This document shows, piece by piece, positions 1 through 9,711 of a stretch of DNA of 64,000 nt; position 1 is the first letter of the stretch, and each line of letters starts with the position of its first letter. The stretch lies in assembly GCA_949825045.1 (NCBI GenBank), contig OX463815.1, positions 29,379,356 through 29,443,355 on the forward strand, given 5' to 3'. The stretch comes from Argyresthia goedartella. Its lineage: Eukaryota > Arthropoda > Insecta > Lepidoptera > Argyresthiidae. The notes below the pieces were generated by a model. The model was not told where the DNA came from, did no database searches, and was given only the letters and a program-made list of their open reading frames with translations. The position numbers and the translations under genes are program-made.

Positions 1-280
1 AGCCGAAGCCGAGGTCCGGCTATAATACGATGCCAGGATGGCGCTTATGGTCGAAGCGTGTATAGTGCTTTTCTCAAAAATAAAACCATTTATGTTTGAT
101 GTGAATATTTTATTTTATTCTTTTGTTCTTCTGTTAGTATCGAGTTCCTAATTAGTATCAAAATACTAAAAATACGAATGAACTGAGTTTGCCGCCATTT
201 TACATCGTGCATTTCGGACACGTCAACCCCTTTGGTACCTCCTTTTTATTAAAAGGCCCTTAACTGCCCATTTCAATATA

Positions 281-800
281 GGTCCTTACATATGAAATTG
301 GCGTTTCGCCGTACTGGCCACTTTGATCTCAAATATCTCCTCTATATGGTTAGGAATTCCAAATTCAAATTTATACAGCTATTTACTCATGTATTTGTGT
401 TTCTAAAATTATAATTCATTTGTTTTTTCCTCAATTGTTTTTTTCTTGCGTTACTCAGCTTACAAAATGGAAAACTTGAAATATCGCGTTATTTACGAGT
501 AAGACATCCACCATACTCTCCGGACCTTGCTCCAACAGATTACCATTTTTTTCGAAATTTGGATAACTTCTTGAAAGGAAAAAAAATCAACTCCGATGGG
601 GCAGTCCAAACCGCCTTCAAATATTTTATTGATTCCCGTCCGAATGTTTTTTTAATAAAGGGATCGAAGAACTACCTATGAGATGGCAAAAGTGTATAAA
701 TAGCAATGGTACATACTTTGATTAAATAAATATATTATATTTAAAGATAAACGACTTTATGTTCCTCCCACGCAAAACGCCAATTTCATATGTAAGGACC
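281..800 (+). mobile_element. Internally deleted mariner element
   Basis: Terminal inverted repeats of about 26 bp (GGTCCTTACATATGAAATTG inward from 281; its complement ends at 800) are flanked by TA on both sides (279-280, 801-802), the mariner target duplication. Between them only the C-terminal end of a mariner transposase survives, at about 505-710, including the YSPDLAPTDYHFF signature that carries the third catalytic Asp, followed by DNFLKGK. At 520 bp it lacks most of a normal ~1.3 kb element, so it is non-autonomous. Confidence 0.85.
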
Positions 801-1286
801 TAATATTATGATATGTAATGGAATTTCATACTTACTTACTGACACTTTTATAGTTTTTTTTTTAATATTATATGTAATGGGATTTCATACTTACTTACTG
901 GATACTTCTAAAATTGTCCAGGATGAGTCACTTTCGGATACTATCTTCACAGATGTGGGAACATTTCATACTATTTTTGCGAAAAATATATTACGGGTTA
1001 GTATGGCTGGCTGATTTAACTCTTGTTAAGTATACTTTACATGTTAAGTACTACGCAGAGTGTTACTCGTGCCATTTTACTCTAGCTAAATTTGGCTTTT
1101 CTATGCATACGCTCCGCTCCGCTACGTTCCGAGGCTGTTATAATTATTGAACGCCTTGACCTGAAACTTTCAGGTAATGCTTAGAATGACCCCAACTATC
1201 TGCCAAAAAATCACGAACTTCCTAGCTGTGCTGTCTACGTCAAATTCCTCACAATCACTGCCATCGGAGATTTTTAAGTAAAAAAA
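801..1286. other. No recognised gene between mariner and DIRS
   Basis: AT-rich sequence with a near-duplicated stretch (ATATGTAATGGRATTTCATA words at about 811 and 870). Short open frames here have no coding signature. Nothing else is supported. Confidence 0.5.
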
Positions 1287-1336
1287 GAGACGTTTTACCT
1301 GAAAATAAAACGTTTATGAAATACTTACCATATTCA

Positions 1337-1517
1337 GGGCCTAATTAAAAACATGAGAAGACATCCTTGATTTTCAGTGCTAAACTAGTGACGTATATCC
1401 GGTCCGTCCGTTCCCGCCCGGATGATCGGTTAAGCCGCGTGGTACCTTGTTTGCGCGCGCGCCCCACCACACCACCGAGGCAGTTCGGATTGTTGAATTC
1501 GAATTTAGCTTCATTGG
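1337..1517. repeat. DIRS left inverted terminal repeat
   Basis: About 180 bp, the reverse complement of 6415-6600 with few differences (for example GGATGATCGG here against a GGATGTTCGG equivalent). It contains a GC-rich core with GCGCGCGCGCCCC. It lies at the 3' end relative to the coding strand. Confidence 0.88.
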
Positions 1518-1552
1518 ATCTCTCATGTCCACCAGGCAGATTTAAAAAATAT

Positions 1553-1656
1553 TAGGCCCTGAATATGGTAAGTATTTAATAAACGTTTTATTTTCAGGTA
1601 AAACGTCTCTATTAAATATCTTGACCGATATTCAGGGCCTAATTAAAAACATGAGA
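1553..1656. repeat. DIRS internal complementary region
   Basis: 1553-1609 is complementary to the element's left outer end (1287-1346, GAGACGTTTTACCTG...). 1610-1656 is complementary to its right outer end (6574-6620, ...GGTCAAGATATTTAATA). The two halves abut with no gap, reproducing the joint of a circularised copy. In DIRS elements this region templates completion of the ends during replication. Confidence 0.88.
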
Positions 1657-2116
1657 GACGTGTTTGATATCGCCTGGTGTTGGTGGACGCTAATGTGATT
1701 CGTAAACATACATATTTAAATAAAAGTAGGTATGTTTATGTTGTGACATACAGAAATTATGAATGATTCAGGTATTTTGATAAACAAGTAAGTATCTCTC
1801 TATAATTTATTTGGACTGATCGATGATCCCTTAGGAAGAAACCTAAAGTTTACATGTACTGTATGTAGGTTAGGTACTATGACTTATGACATTATTGTGT
1901 CTGTTCTGTATTGCTTTCTGTTATGATGACGTGATTAGTGTGGTTTAAAGAAATAAAATTAACTTGTAACTTATAAACAGGTATTATTATTCATCTTGAT
2001 AGAACCTGCGTAGAAATGGTACCAAACCAGTAAATAAATTAGGTAGGTATTACTAAAATCAGCAAATATAAATCAAACTTTGGAATAAAGTATTGAACAA
2101 TACATAATTGTCTTAA
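1657..2116. other. DIRS 3' untranslated segment
   Basis: Between the recombinase stop and the internal complementary region. No open frame of note. Confidence 0.5.
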
Positions 2117-4060
2117 TTACTCGACAGGGGAGAATAGGTTCGTAATCAATGACTCTCTTCTATCTCCAGATTTTACTTCTCTTTGATAAAAAATTTGAAA
2201 GGTCTTAGCAGACTTCCAGTTGCCTCGGGATAGTATGTCATCAATGGGAAAGTGTTCGATCCAGTTTTTGGATGCAACAGCTGATCTGAAACTGCCAGGC
2301 GTAGCATTGATGTTTGCATCTTGAAGTAGTTTCTTCAGCCAGCCCCCTATGATTGTACGTGTAGCAGCTTTGGGGTCGCCTGTAGTACTCACAAACAGAT
2401 TATCGCACTTAGCAGCAATTCGCCTAGGTTTCTCCAACTCAATGAGGCGGCGTATCCAGTAGATAGGATCCAGTGACTTGTCCTTATTCTTATTTAGCTT
2501 CCATCCCGATTGTTGATGGGTAATGGAGTCAGTTTTGGAGCCAAAAGATGGCCATAAGATTATGATGTCATCTGAAATAAAACAGTGTTCCTGAGTAACG
2601 GTAAGTAAAGTTAAATCGTGTACACGTCTACCCGAGCATAGTAGGAGTAAAGCAGCCGCTCTTTGAGAGGTGGCAAATAAACTTGATGAATTGCAGGTTC
2701 TTTTAGAAAGATGGTTTACAAGGGAGTCTATATCCCAGATGGGGGCTTTGATAGGTTTAGGCTTAGCTAACCCAATGGACTTTAGGACTTGTTTTACAAG
2801 TGTATGTGAGCTTAGCTTATTACTTTCACTGGGATCACAAAGAGTAGACACTACAGATTTATGAACAAGGATAGTGCTGTATGAAAGGCCTTCCTTTTGA
2901 TGTAGATCAGTGAGGAATCGGGCCAGGTCTGAGCCTGTAGGTTTATGTGTATGTACCTTGTGAGTTATGGTCCAGTTTCGCCAACGGGTCCAAGCTGGTT
3001 TATACGTTCTAAGAGTGGATTCACGCCAGCCCGAACGGAGCAGAGCTTTTTGTTCCTCGCTCCAGTCACTTAGGTGTTCTTGCCAACCCCACATCTCCAT
3101 ATCTCCAGCGTCATCTCCGATATGTTGGGGGGCGGACGTCCCGTCGTTACATCGACTAGGACCTGCGACAGGTTCCTTATCGTGAATGGGGGTGACAATG
3201 CGCGGCTCTTCAGGTCTGGTCTCCAGTAAACTTTGTGCCATCTCGGGGCTACGATCAGGTACACACCCAGTGCATTGTTTAAGTGCGTCAATACTCTGGG
3301 AATGAGATAAGGCGGCGGGAACAGCCATGCCAACTTGAAATCCCACTTGCTGCCTAGAGCATCGTACATGCTCGCATGGTTGTCGGTTCTGTCCAGTGTA
3401 CAGTACGTTGGAACCACGTGAGCTCTCCTGGAAGCAAAAAGATCGATTACGGGGGTTCCCCACTTGGCAAACACGACATTTGTTATGTTTGACAGGAGAT
3501 GCCATTCTGGTGGGTCTTTGAGACGTGATAAATGGTCTGCTTCGCAGTTGTAGTTCCCTGCTATGTGATAGATGGACATGTGAATGTTGTTTTGGTCCAA
3601 TACTTGTAGCACTTTCATTGCCAGCTCCGTAAGGGCTATAGATTTCGCCCCTCCCTCTTTTCTTAGATAAGAGACGACAGTTTTGTTGTCGCACTGTATT
3701 AGCAGCGACTGTGAGCTCAGGAGCTGATAATGATGGCGTAAAACATTTAATATGGCCAACATCTCCTTGTAGTTGCAATGAAGGTTCTGCTGTGAGGGTA
3801 GCCATGAGCCTGTTATTGAGATTTCGTTTAATTTGGCCCCCCAGCCGATGTCGCTGGCATCTGTTGTTAGGTAATGAGACGATAGTGGGACATGAAGAAG
3901 AGTACTCTTCTGACAATTCAACTGCCACCATTCTAACTCGACTAGGGCTTTCGCAACTAGAGGAAAGGTTTTTGTCATCTTTAGTTTCAAGGCCTTGTTG
4001 GCCTGTAACTGTAAATACCGGTAATTTAGACGACCCCCCTCGGTACAGCAAAACTGGCAA
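2117..4060 (-). CDS. DIRS tyrosine recombinase
   Basis: 647 codons, of which roughly the last 330 are recombinase; the rest overlaps the RNase H frame. A SAM-like N-terminal domain (SGWRESTLRTYKPAWTRW; SDLARFLTDLH) leads to the catalytic Arg in CSGRRVHDLTLL, the second Arg box in PGSFRSAVASKNW, and the Tyr nucleophile in FQIFYQRE (Tyr 625). It would integrate the circular cDNA without a target duplication. The frame is intact. Confidence 0.85.
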   Translation of the reverse strand: MPVLLYRGGSSKLPVFTVTGQQGLETKDDKNLSSSCESPSRVRMVAVELSEEYSSSCPTIVSLPNNRCQRHRLGGQIKRNLNNRLMATLTAEPSLQLQGDVGHIKCFTPSLSAPELTVAANTVRQQNCRLLSKKRGRGEIYSPYGAGNESATSIGPKQHSHVHLSHSRELQLRSRPFITSQRPTRMASPVKHNKCRVCQVGNPRNRSFCFQESSRGSNVLYTGQNRQPCEHVRCSRQQVGFQVGMAVPAALSHSQSIDALKQCTGCVPDRSPEMAQSLLETRPEEPRIVTPIHDKEPVAGPSRCNDGTSAPQHIGDDAGDMEMWGWQEHLSDWSEEQKALLRSGWRESTLRTYKPAWTRWRNWTITHKVHTHKPTGSDLARFLTDLHQKEGLSYSTILVHKSVVSTLCDPSESNKLSSHTLVKQVLKSIGLAKPKPIKAPIWDIDSLVNHLSKRTCNSSSLFATSQRAAALLLLCSGRRVHDLTLLTVTQEHCFISDDIIILWPSFGSKTDSITHQQSGWKLNKNKDKSLDPIYWIRRLIELEKPRRIAAKCDNLFVSTTGDPKAATRTIIGGWLKKLLQDANINATPGSFRSAVASKNWIEHFPIDDILSRGNWKSAKTFQIFYQREVKSGDRRESLITNLFSPVE

Positions 4061-4233
4061 AGTTCAGCAGGCCAATGAGACCTTGTAACTCTTTGACGGA
4101 CGTTGTCCGTGTTGTCAAGATTTTGGATACCGTGCAATGTATTTTTGCTACTAACCTCTGAGGAATGTATTTCGCGTTCTGCCATGTGTTCCACACAATG
4201 CCCAGGTATTCCACTGCCTTCTGTGGGTTGCAA
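3070..4233 (-). CDS. DIRS RNase H and Dam-like methyltransferase region
   Basis: RNase H residues are visible in LTTDASDIGWGA, CNYKEMLAIL, QCDNKTVVSYL and NYNCEADHLSR (Asp, Glu, Asp, Asp). A DIRS methyltransferase-like domain follows: VIDLFASRRAH, YCTLDRTDN and LFPPPYLIPRVL, where the usual (N/D)PPY appears as PPPY. The first ~65 codons are out-of-frame shadow of the RT; real coding starts near 4036 after the G-run shift. The 3' part overlaps the recombinase frame. Confidence 0.75.
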   Translation of the reverse strand: MQPTEGSGIPGHCVEHMAEREIHSSEVSSKNTLHGIQNLDNTDNVRQRVTRSHWPAELCQFCCTEGGRLNYRYLQLQANKALKLKMTKTFPLVAKALVELEWWQLNCQKSTLLHVPLSSHYLTTDASDIGWGAKLNEISITGSWLPSQQNLHCNYKEMLAILNVLRHHYQLLSSQSLLIQCDNKTVVSYLRKEGGAKSIALTELAMKVLQVLDQNNIHMSIYHIAGNYNCEADHLSRLKDPPEWHLLSNITNVVFAKWGTPVIDLFASRRAHVVPTYCTLDRTDNHASMYDALGSKWDFKLAWLFPPPYLIPRVLTHLNNALGVYLIVAPRWHKVYWRPDLKSRALSPPFTIRNLSQVLVDVTTGRPPPNISEMTLEIWRCGVGKNT

Positions 4234-5063
4234 ACAGATTTGTTTGTGTTCACTTGCCAGCCTAGGTGGGCGAGCGTGTTCAGTGTCAACGACACTTGAT
4301 TTATGAGAGTGGCTTTGTTTTGATTAGCCAGCATAAAATCGTCGAGATACACGATGATCCGGATACCGTGATCGCGGAGGTATTGTGCTATCCAGTTGGT
4401 AATTGAGGCGAATATTCTCGGTGCTGAACAAAGGCCGAAGGGTAGGCACGTCATTTCCAGTATTTGTGGGTTTTTGTCGCCGTACAGAAGGCGGAGAAAC
4501 CTTCTGTGGCCTTCGAATACAGGGACATGGAAGTATGCCTGGTGAATGTCCACTTTGGCCAACCAATCCTTGGGTTGTAGAAAATCCGTTACCCGATGAA
4601 CATTTATTAGTCTGAAAAGTCGAGTGTTGACGTATTGGTTCAGATTATTTAAGTTGAATATGGGCCTCCATGTGCCGTCGCTCTTGGGGCGCAGGAATAT
4701 CGGGGAAATAAAGCTGGGCGATGGGCGCACCTTTTCTAGCACACCCTGCGAGATCATGTTTTTCATTATTTTCGACATTTGTTCTGATTCTGGTGTTTTC
4801 ACACTGCGACTGTTTGGAATGTGCAATGGTGGTTTCAACACAAAAGGAATGCGGCATCCTTGTATAATTTTTAGAATGTATGTGGGAGCTCCCAACTGTT
4901 TCCAACGATCGTAGTACATGCAGAGTTGTCCGGCGTGAAATTTTGCATGCATGTGCATGGCATAGTCAATATTTTCGTTTATGGGTTTGGTGTCTCCTAT
5001 CCCGGTGGGATGAGGGAGAACGTCTGGGTTGATAATCCCTTCCTGACCTGTCGGGGAGACCAC
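4026..5063 (-). CDS. DIRS reverse transcriptase
   Basis: 345 codons. RT motifs appear in order: SDGTWRPIFNLNNLN, WLAKVDIHQAYFHVPV, LPFGLCSAPRIF, the catalytic IVYLDDFML (YLDD), and HLGWQVNTNKS. It copies the element's RNA. The frame ends at VPRGVV because of a six-base G run on the coding strand (C run 4034-4039); the protein continues in the neighbouring frame with GGRLNYRYLQLQ. Either an indel or a programmed shift. Confidence 0.85.
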   Translation of the reverse strand: MVSPTGQEGIINPDVLPHPTGIGDTKPINENIDYAMHMHAKFHAGQLCMYYDRWKQLGAPTYILKIIQGCRIPFVLKPPLHIPNSRSVKTPESEQMSKIMKNMISQGVLEKVRPSPSFISPIFLRPKSDGTWRPIFNLNNLNQYVNTRLFRLINVHRVTDFLQPKDWLAKVDIHQAYFHVPVFEGHRRFLRLLYGDKNPQILEMTCLPFGLCSAPRIFASITNWIAQYLRDHGIRIIVYLDDFMLANQNKATLINQVSLTLNTLAHLGWQVNTNKSVCNPQKAVEYLGIVWNTWQNAKYIPQRLVAKIHCTVSKILTTRTTSVKELQGLIGLLNFASFAVPRGVV

Positions 5064-5727
5064 GGCCGCGTGAACCCCGCACGCCTCGCCCGCGAAACGA
5101 ATTATTATTTATCCTGCCTCGGGCCGAAGTATGATACTGGCTTTGATTATGATATTGCGCGCGATTGTTATAAGTTGCGGCCTGTTTCTGCGTCTGACTG
5201 CGGGTAGAAGTTGAAGGCTCGTACTGTGGCGCAGTATTGTAGCGAGACATTCCTTCCACCCAAAACACATTTTTAACTCCACCCGCTTTTTCCAATAAAG
5301 CATTAAATTTGTCGGCTTCAAATAGATGAGAACCTGACGGCGCAATTTTGCGTAATGTATTTTTGTGGTACTGGTCTTTTACTGATGAGAGTATGCCTTC
5401 TCTGCGGTATTGAATAAGTTCAGCCCGGTGTCCACAGACGAGCTGGAGAGCGTCGTTTGAAATCTTTCTATACTCACCATTGGCCAACATTTCTTTGAGC
5501 TTTGTATGGATATCGTCGAATCGTAGGTTTTCGACCTGATGCGCCCAGGCTAGAAAGGCTTGTAATTCACTCAAAAGCGCGTCGCGCTGTTTGAGCAATG
5601 CATAGGAAATGCCGGCAAAAGCCTTTTCCATGTTTAAGGTAGTTTTAGATGTATCGTACAATCTCGTCATTAGCTTCAAGATTAGTGAAACCCGGCGCAA
5701 ATAAATAGTGTTTTTGGACGTCGGCAT
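4966..5727 (-). pseudogene. DIRS gag-like ORF, C-terminal part
   Basis: A helical region (MEKAFAGISYALLKQRDALL) is followed by a Gln/Arg/Gly-rich tail (RGRINNNSFRGRGVRGSRGR) suited to RNA binding, with no zinc knuckle. Its C-terminus overlaps the start of the RT frame by about 98 bp, as is common between gag and pol. The upstream ~20 codons of this frame duplicate sequence already covered by 6244-5645, consistent with a frameshift. Confidence 0.65.
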
Positions 5728-6244
5728 ATCGGACGTTAATCCAGTCCTGGCTATTGAATCGCTGCAAATCTTTTAATTGTTGTGTTAGTTCGGGAGACGC
5801 CTGCGGTACAGCGGGCTCCTTGGTTTTTGTACCAGTAAAAATGTTAAGATCGACCTCGAAAGCCGAGTCAATGTTGGCGGGCTCGGACTCCTCAACATGA
5901 CCTTCGTAGAGGTCTCCACTAACATTAGGGTCAATCAAGTCATGCCGTGGTTCACAATCATATTCCTGAAATTCCTGTGTAGCAGCAAGTTGGCTTTTAA
6001 GATCTTTAATCTCGTTAAAAAGAAGATCGAACTTACGTTCCTTGATGCGTTTGCGCCGTCGGTACCGCTTCCTGCGATCGTCGCTTTCCGAGAAACTCGA
6101 CGAGGACGAACTAGAATTATCGGAGTCCGAAGAGCTCACCGGTTTCCGCCTTTTCTTGCCTTTATCCTTACGCGCCGCCACGTGCTCCACACTGGACGGA
6201 ACCTCCGGGGTTTCTTGCTCCATTTTACACAAACGAACGGTCAC
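5645..6244 (-). pseudogene. DIRS gag-like ORF, N-terminal part
   Basis: 199 codons with a Ser-rich, Arg/Lys-rich N-terminus (SSSDSDNSSSS, RRKRYRRRKRIKERK), then an acidic region. DIRS gag proteins are poorly conserved; the call rests on position and composition. The frame stops at 5645 just where the next frame (5727-4966) continues the natural sequence: both read an Asn-Asp-Glu/Lys-Leu-Met region around 5655-5665. A small indel near 5658 probably splits one gag. Confidence 0.65.
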
Positions 6245-6414
6245 ACCGTTGGGAATCTTTTATTTGCCTGCAATAAATCAGAAAATTCTAAGAAATTCTT
6301 TAACGAACAGTTGGTTATAATATGCAGAAGAAGTTCTCACGTCACGATGTATAGATTTTTGGCGGGCCGTACTCAGGAGCTGAGCAGCGACTGTGCCGTG
6401 CGAAAATCAAGACG

Positions 6415-6600
6415 CCAATGAAGCTAAATTCGAATTCAACAATCCGAACTGCCTCGGTGGTGTGGTGGGGCGCGCGCGCAAACAAGGTACCACGCGGCTT
6501 AACCGAACATCCGGGCGGGAACGGACGGACCGGATATACGTCACTAGTTTAGCACTGAAAATCAAGGATGTCTTCTCATGTTTTTAATTAGGCCCTGAAT
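6415..6600. repeat. DIRS right inverted terminal repeat
   Basis: Reverse complement of the left repeat, starting at CCAATGAAGC. It lies upstream of the gag-like frame, so it should carry the promoter. The outermost 20 bp (to 6620) are found again in the internal complementary region. Confidence 0.88.
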
Positions 6601-6997
6601 ATCGGTCAAGATATTTAATAACAATATTTCCAACAGTACAACAAAACGTATGAATGGCGCCAAAACTCAGCATATCACCGCGCATGCGCTAAAGTGGGCG
6701 CTGCCACAGGCAAGTAAAGCCGTGTATCGTAATGGAAAACATTATTTTGTTTGAGAAAAAGTGTTGTAATTTGATTCTAAATATTGGTATTGGGTTTGTA
6801 AAGTATGTCAACATAAATTAGTTACGATGTTTGGAATTCAAATTTTACGATATGAGAGTAGATCAAGACCTTCAAATTTTATAGTCCATTAAACGCTAAT
6901 ATGGCGTGGCAGTTTAAAAAAAAAGATTTTTTTGATAAGACATGGCTGTTATTTCTGAGTGCATAATATTCACGATAGTTCACGCCTTGACGTTATA

Positions 6998-7157
6998 CAG
7001 TACCCATAATTATGAACAACTTTCACCAAGAAACATATGGTCGCAAACGAAAAATTGAATTGGGCCTCCCATAGTAATTTGTAATCAGCTGATCGGCCAA
7101 TGTACTGAGGGACGAAATCATTTTTCAAAATATGGTCAGCTAATTAAATGTCACCTG
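6998..7157. repeat. Hairpin MITE family A, truncated copy
   Basis: Shares AGTACCCATAATTATGAAC, AACATATGGTCGCAAACG, a CAGCTGATCGG centre, and the terminus CTAATTAAATGTCACCTG with copies at 24207-24461 and 42354-42593. The left terminus is missing here. 6621-6997 to its left shows nothing recognisable. Confidence 0.7.
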
Positions 7158-7229
7158 TATACCACAAAAAATATTAAACAGCGTTTAACCTCAAAACAAA
7201 CCTCAAATCCTATACATTTTTGTTTTCAA

Positions 7230-7420
7230 ACAAGTGTTGAACGGTAGTTTATTTTTTTGTGGAAAGGCCTTACACTCTTTAGGTTTCGGGGGCGGTCCGA
7301 CTCTGGAATGCACTTCCTTGCACTTTACTATAAGAGACATTCCCAATTTCCCACTCTTTTTTCTTTTAAGAAAAGTATTAAAGGGCACTACCTCTCTCTT
7401 TCGTAAACTTATTGTATGTA
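7230..7420 (+). pseudogene. Degraded LINE ORF2 C-terminus
   Basis: Frame-shifted remnants match the last codons of the LINE at 33667: a CTCTGGAATGCACTTCCTTG block corresponds to its LWNALP, followed by TIRD, Pro-x-x-Phe-Ser-Phe-like and Lys-Gly/Glu-His-Leu-Ser-Leu-Ser positions. No intact frame. A second LINE-like tail (LHTFKKKLKTL) follows at about 7550-7600. Confidence 0.5.
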
Positions 7421-7721
7421 TTTATATGTAAAGTGTATGTAGGATACATCGGTACTTATTTAACTGCGACATATACCTATACACTACTGCAAGAGTATCA
7501 ACATGAAAACCCGCATATTTAACAAGCTTTCACAGAATTTCATTGATACCGAGAGTCTACATACCTTTAAAAAGAAATTAAAAACTCTGGTAGTTTATGA
7601 AACTTTTTCCTCGGTCACCGAATATTTGACATACATGTGAATAATAAATAATGTTATTGGCTGTAAATAAAATTATATTTTATTGAGTGCATGTCACTAC
7701 GGGGCTAGTTGTGAAGTGCTG

Positions 7722-7975
7722 ATGACCTCTGTGGCGCAGCGGTTGTGGCTCTGCCTACCATGCGAGAGGTCCCGGGTTCGATCCCTGGCTGGGGGTCAAC
7801 GAGAAAAAAACCCCAGTTCTCGGATGTTTATTCTCACGACACAGGGTATCCTAATGTGGGCCAGAAGCAATGTATGTGCCTGTATGTAAAATGTTTATGT
7901 TAATTTATGTTATGAATTATGATAAATGTTGTGTACCACCTTATGGAAACATAATAAACGTATTTATATATGAAT
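7722..7975 (+). mobile_element. tRNA-headed SINE
   Basis: Pol III promoter-like A box (TGGCGCAGCGGTTGTGG) and B box (GGTTCGATCC), then a body with ACACAGGGTATCCTA and CCAGAAGCAATGTATGTGCC, ending with AATAAA and an AT-rich tail. The same body recurs at 28.5, 46.6 and 54.9 kb. It is not a working tRNA: no cloverleaf is preserved. Confidence 0.8.
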
Positions 7976-8190
7976 TTGTATTTCGATTATTTATTATTAT
8001 TATGCAAATCGATTTCGGAGTAGGACAGTTTCTATGTTGATTAGATTATAATGAGGTTGAATTCTGATCCATTCCATAAATATCAGTTTCCTTCATAAAC
8101 ATCGTACAAAAGAAACTGATCGGTCGCCGTCCATATATGTATGTGGTGCTCAGGGTCAACTAAGATAGTTACGTAACTGAGATATTTCGG

Positions 8191-8642
8191 GAGGTGATCC
8201 GCCTGCGATGACGTTAAACAATACATCATTGTGATGATGCCCGATCAATCATTCATGATTGGGATAAAAAGCTGTAGTTTATAGATATTATACGTATATT
8301 ACTAAAACATTATCTATGTTGCAGCCGTTATCAGCCACTTAACCAAAACCGGCCGTTCATTAAATACCGATTTCTAGTCAAACTTATTTTGATTATTTAT
8401 AGCATCGTCGAAAATGGAGGTGATCCGCCTGCGATGACGTTAAACAATACATCATTGTGATGATGCCCGATCAATCATTCATGATTGGGATAAAAAGCTG
8501 TAGTTTATAGATATTATACGTATATTACTAAAACATTATCTATGTTGCAGCCGTTATCAGCCACTTAACCAAAACCGGCCGTTCATTAAATACCGATTTC
8601 TAGTCAAACTTATTTTGATTATTTATAGCATCGTCGAAAATG
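8191..8642 (+). repeat. Perfect 226-bp tandem duplication with promoter-like content
   Basis: Unit 1 (8191-8416) and unit 2 (8417-8642) look identical by eye. Each holds GGGATAAAAAGCTG (TATA-like), a near-palindrome CCCGATCAATCATTCATGAT, and a GTTGCAG acceptor-like word. Each ends in ...CGTCGAAAATG, so unit 2 delivers an ATG to the small frame at 8640. It resembles doubled 5' ends of some retroelements. Confidence 0.85.
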
Positions 8643-8771
8643 CCTAAGCAAACTCGGCCTTTTAATTTGAATCAGTTTTTGCAAGATGGCGTAAACACAA
8701 CAGCTGATTTAATTCAGAGTCAACTTAACCGAAATACGAATTTATTGTGTGGGCGCGTGAGCGGGAAGTGA
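8640..8771 (+). CDS. 43-codon ORF after the tandem duplication
   Basis: ATG at 8640, encoding MPKQTRPFNLNQFLQDGV and on to a stop at 8769-8771. A donor-like CGC|GTGAGC occurs at 8756. No homologue recognised. It is placed exactly where a first coding exon would sit below the doubled promoter-like unit. It may be transposon-derived or chance. Confidence 0.25.
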   Translation: MPKQTRPFNLNQFLQDGVNTTADLIQSQLNRNTNLLCGRVSGK

Positions 8772-9266
8772 GTGCGTAACCTAACAGCCAGCCACCCCGC
8801 TCCTACGCACCACCCCGCGCGCGCCTGCGCAACACAAGTCTCAGGGCGTCCCAGTCTCCAGATTGGGTTTTTTTCGCAATTTTGGGGAAAATTTATAGCT
8901 TCGGGGAACTTTTGGAGAAACGAAAAGTTTAGGGAAATACCTGAAAAGCCTGAGATCCTGAGAGGAGCCTGAAAAGCCTGAGATATGACAACCAGCGGGT
9001 CAGCGCCGCAGAATAAACATCAAATATTTGCCTAGAAACGATTAGGCCTACGGCCCTTTAGTCATTTGATTGCATTTCGGCCCTTAGTTCACGACTATGC
9101 ATTTTGTTTAAGTGCATTATCCAAATGGCGGCGATGTAGGTAGATAGATAGAAAGATAGATAATCCATTTATTCACTGTAAGAATACACACAAATGCAAG
9201 TAATACAGATTCTAACAAAACATAAGATATAAAACATAGAAAGAAACTATACATGTGCATATTCCA
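8772..9266. other. No gene recognised
   Basis: GC-rich stretch (8790-8830), then repeated CCTGAAAAGCCTGAGAT words near 8940-8985, an AATAAA at about 9013, and GATA-type microsatellite at 9140-9165. Possibly transposon 3' sequence; unsupported. Confidence 0.4.
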
Positions 9267-9304
9267 CATTAAAAACCTACCTGGCTCAGCAGGTAGGTTT
9301 TTAA
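9267..9304. repeat. Perfect 16-bp hairpin
   Basis: ATTAAAAACCTACCTG (9267-9282) pairs with its complement at 9289-9304 around a 6-base loop, GCTCAG. The flanks do not continue the pairing. Confidence 0.85.
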
Positions 9305-9711
9305 TTAGTCATACGTTTTCTATATGTTTGTCGTAACTGAAGTACAACAAAGAAAATAAATTACGAATTTAATAAATTTTCCTACTTCCAAGTTCTCCAT
9401 AATTGTTTCAAGATTGCTTTAAATTTAAAACAACTTCTAAAACGCTGTATGCCAAGTTCACGGTTACAGATCTAGGCCATGAACTTCACGTCGGCATCCT
9501 CGCCTCGCCCCGTATCCAAACGCAGATAAGCGCGCTGAGGATAGCGCCACCTGTTGTTGAGTAGCGGAACTATAATGTTTCTGATTTCCCAATAGATAGC
9601 GCTAGTTGTAGCAGGCAAGCAGCTTTTTGTTCAGCGTTATTTTTGTGTAGGTAAAAAATGCTAAAATACGCATAATAATATAACTGACAACCGATTTCAT
9701 CGTTAATTCCG

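Larger units (their letters stand above)
1287..6620 (-). mobile_element. DIRS-type tyrosine-recombinase retrotransposon, structurally complete
   Basis: Coding frames read leftwards: gag-like (6244-4966), RT (5063-4026), RNase H plus methyltransferase-like (4233-3070), tyrosine recombinase (to 2117). The right inverted repeat (about 6415-6600) is the complement of the left one (about 1337-1517). Inside the left repeat is an internal complementary region: 1553-1609 complements the outer left end (1287-1346) and 1610-1656 complements the outer right end (6574-6620). That is the canonical DIRS circular-junction template. No target duplication is expected or seen. Two frame breaks (near 5658 and at 4034-4039) suggest it is no longer autonomous. 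Confidence 0.9.

Noticed and set aside
3711..4088. Plus-strand 125-codon frame
   Set aside because: Shadow of the DIRS RNase H region.
7730..7800. Possible tRNA gene
   Set aside because: Same reasoning; family members at 46.6 and 54.9 kb show it is a SINE head.
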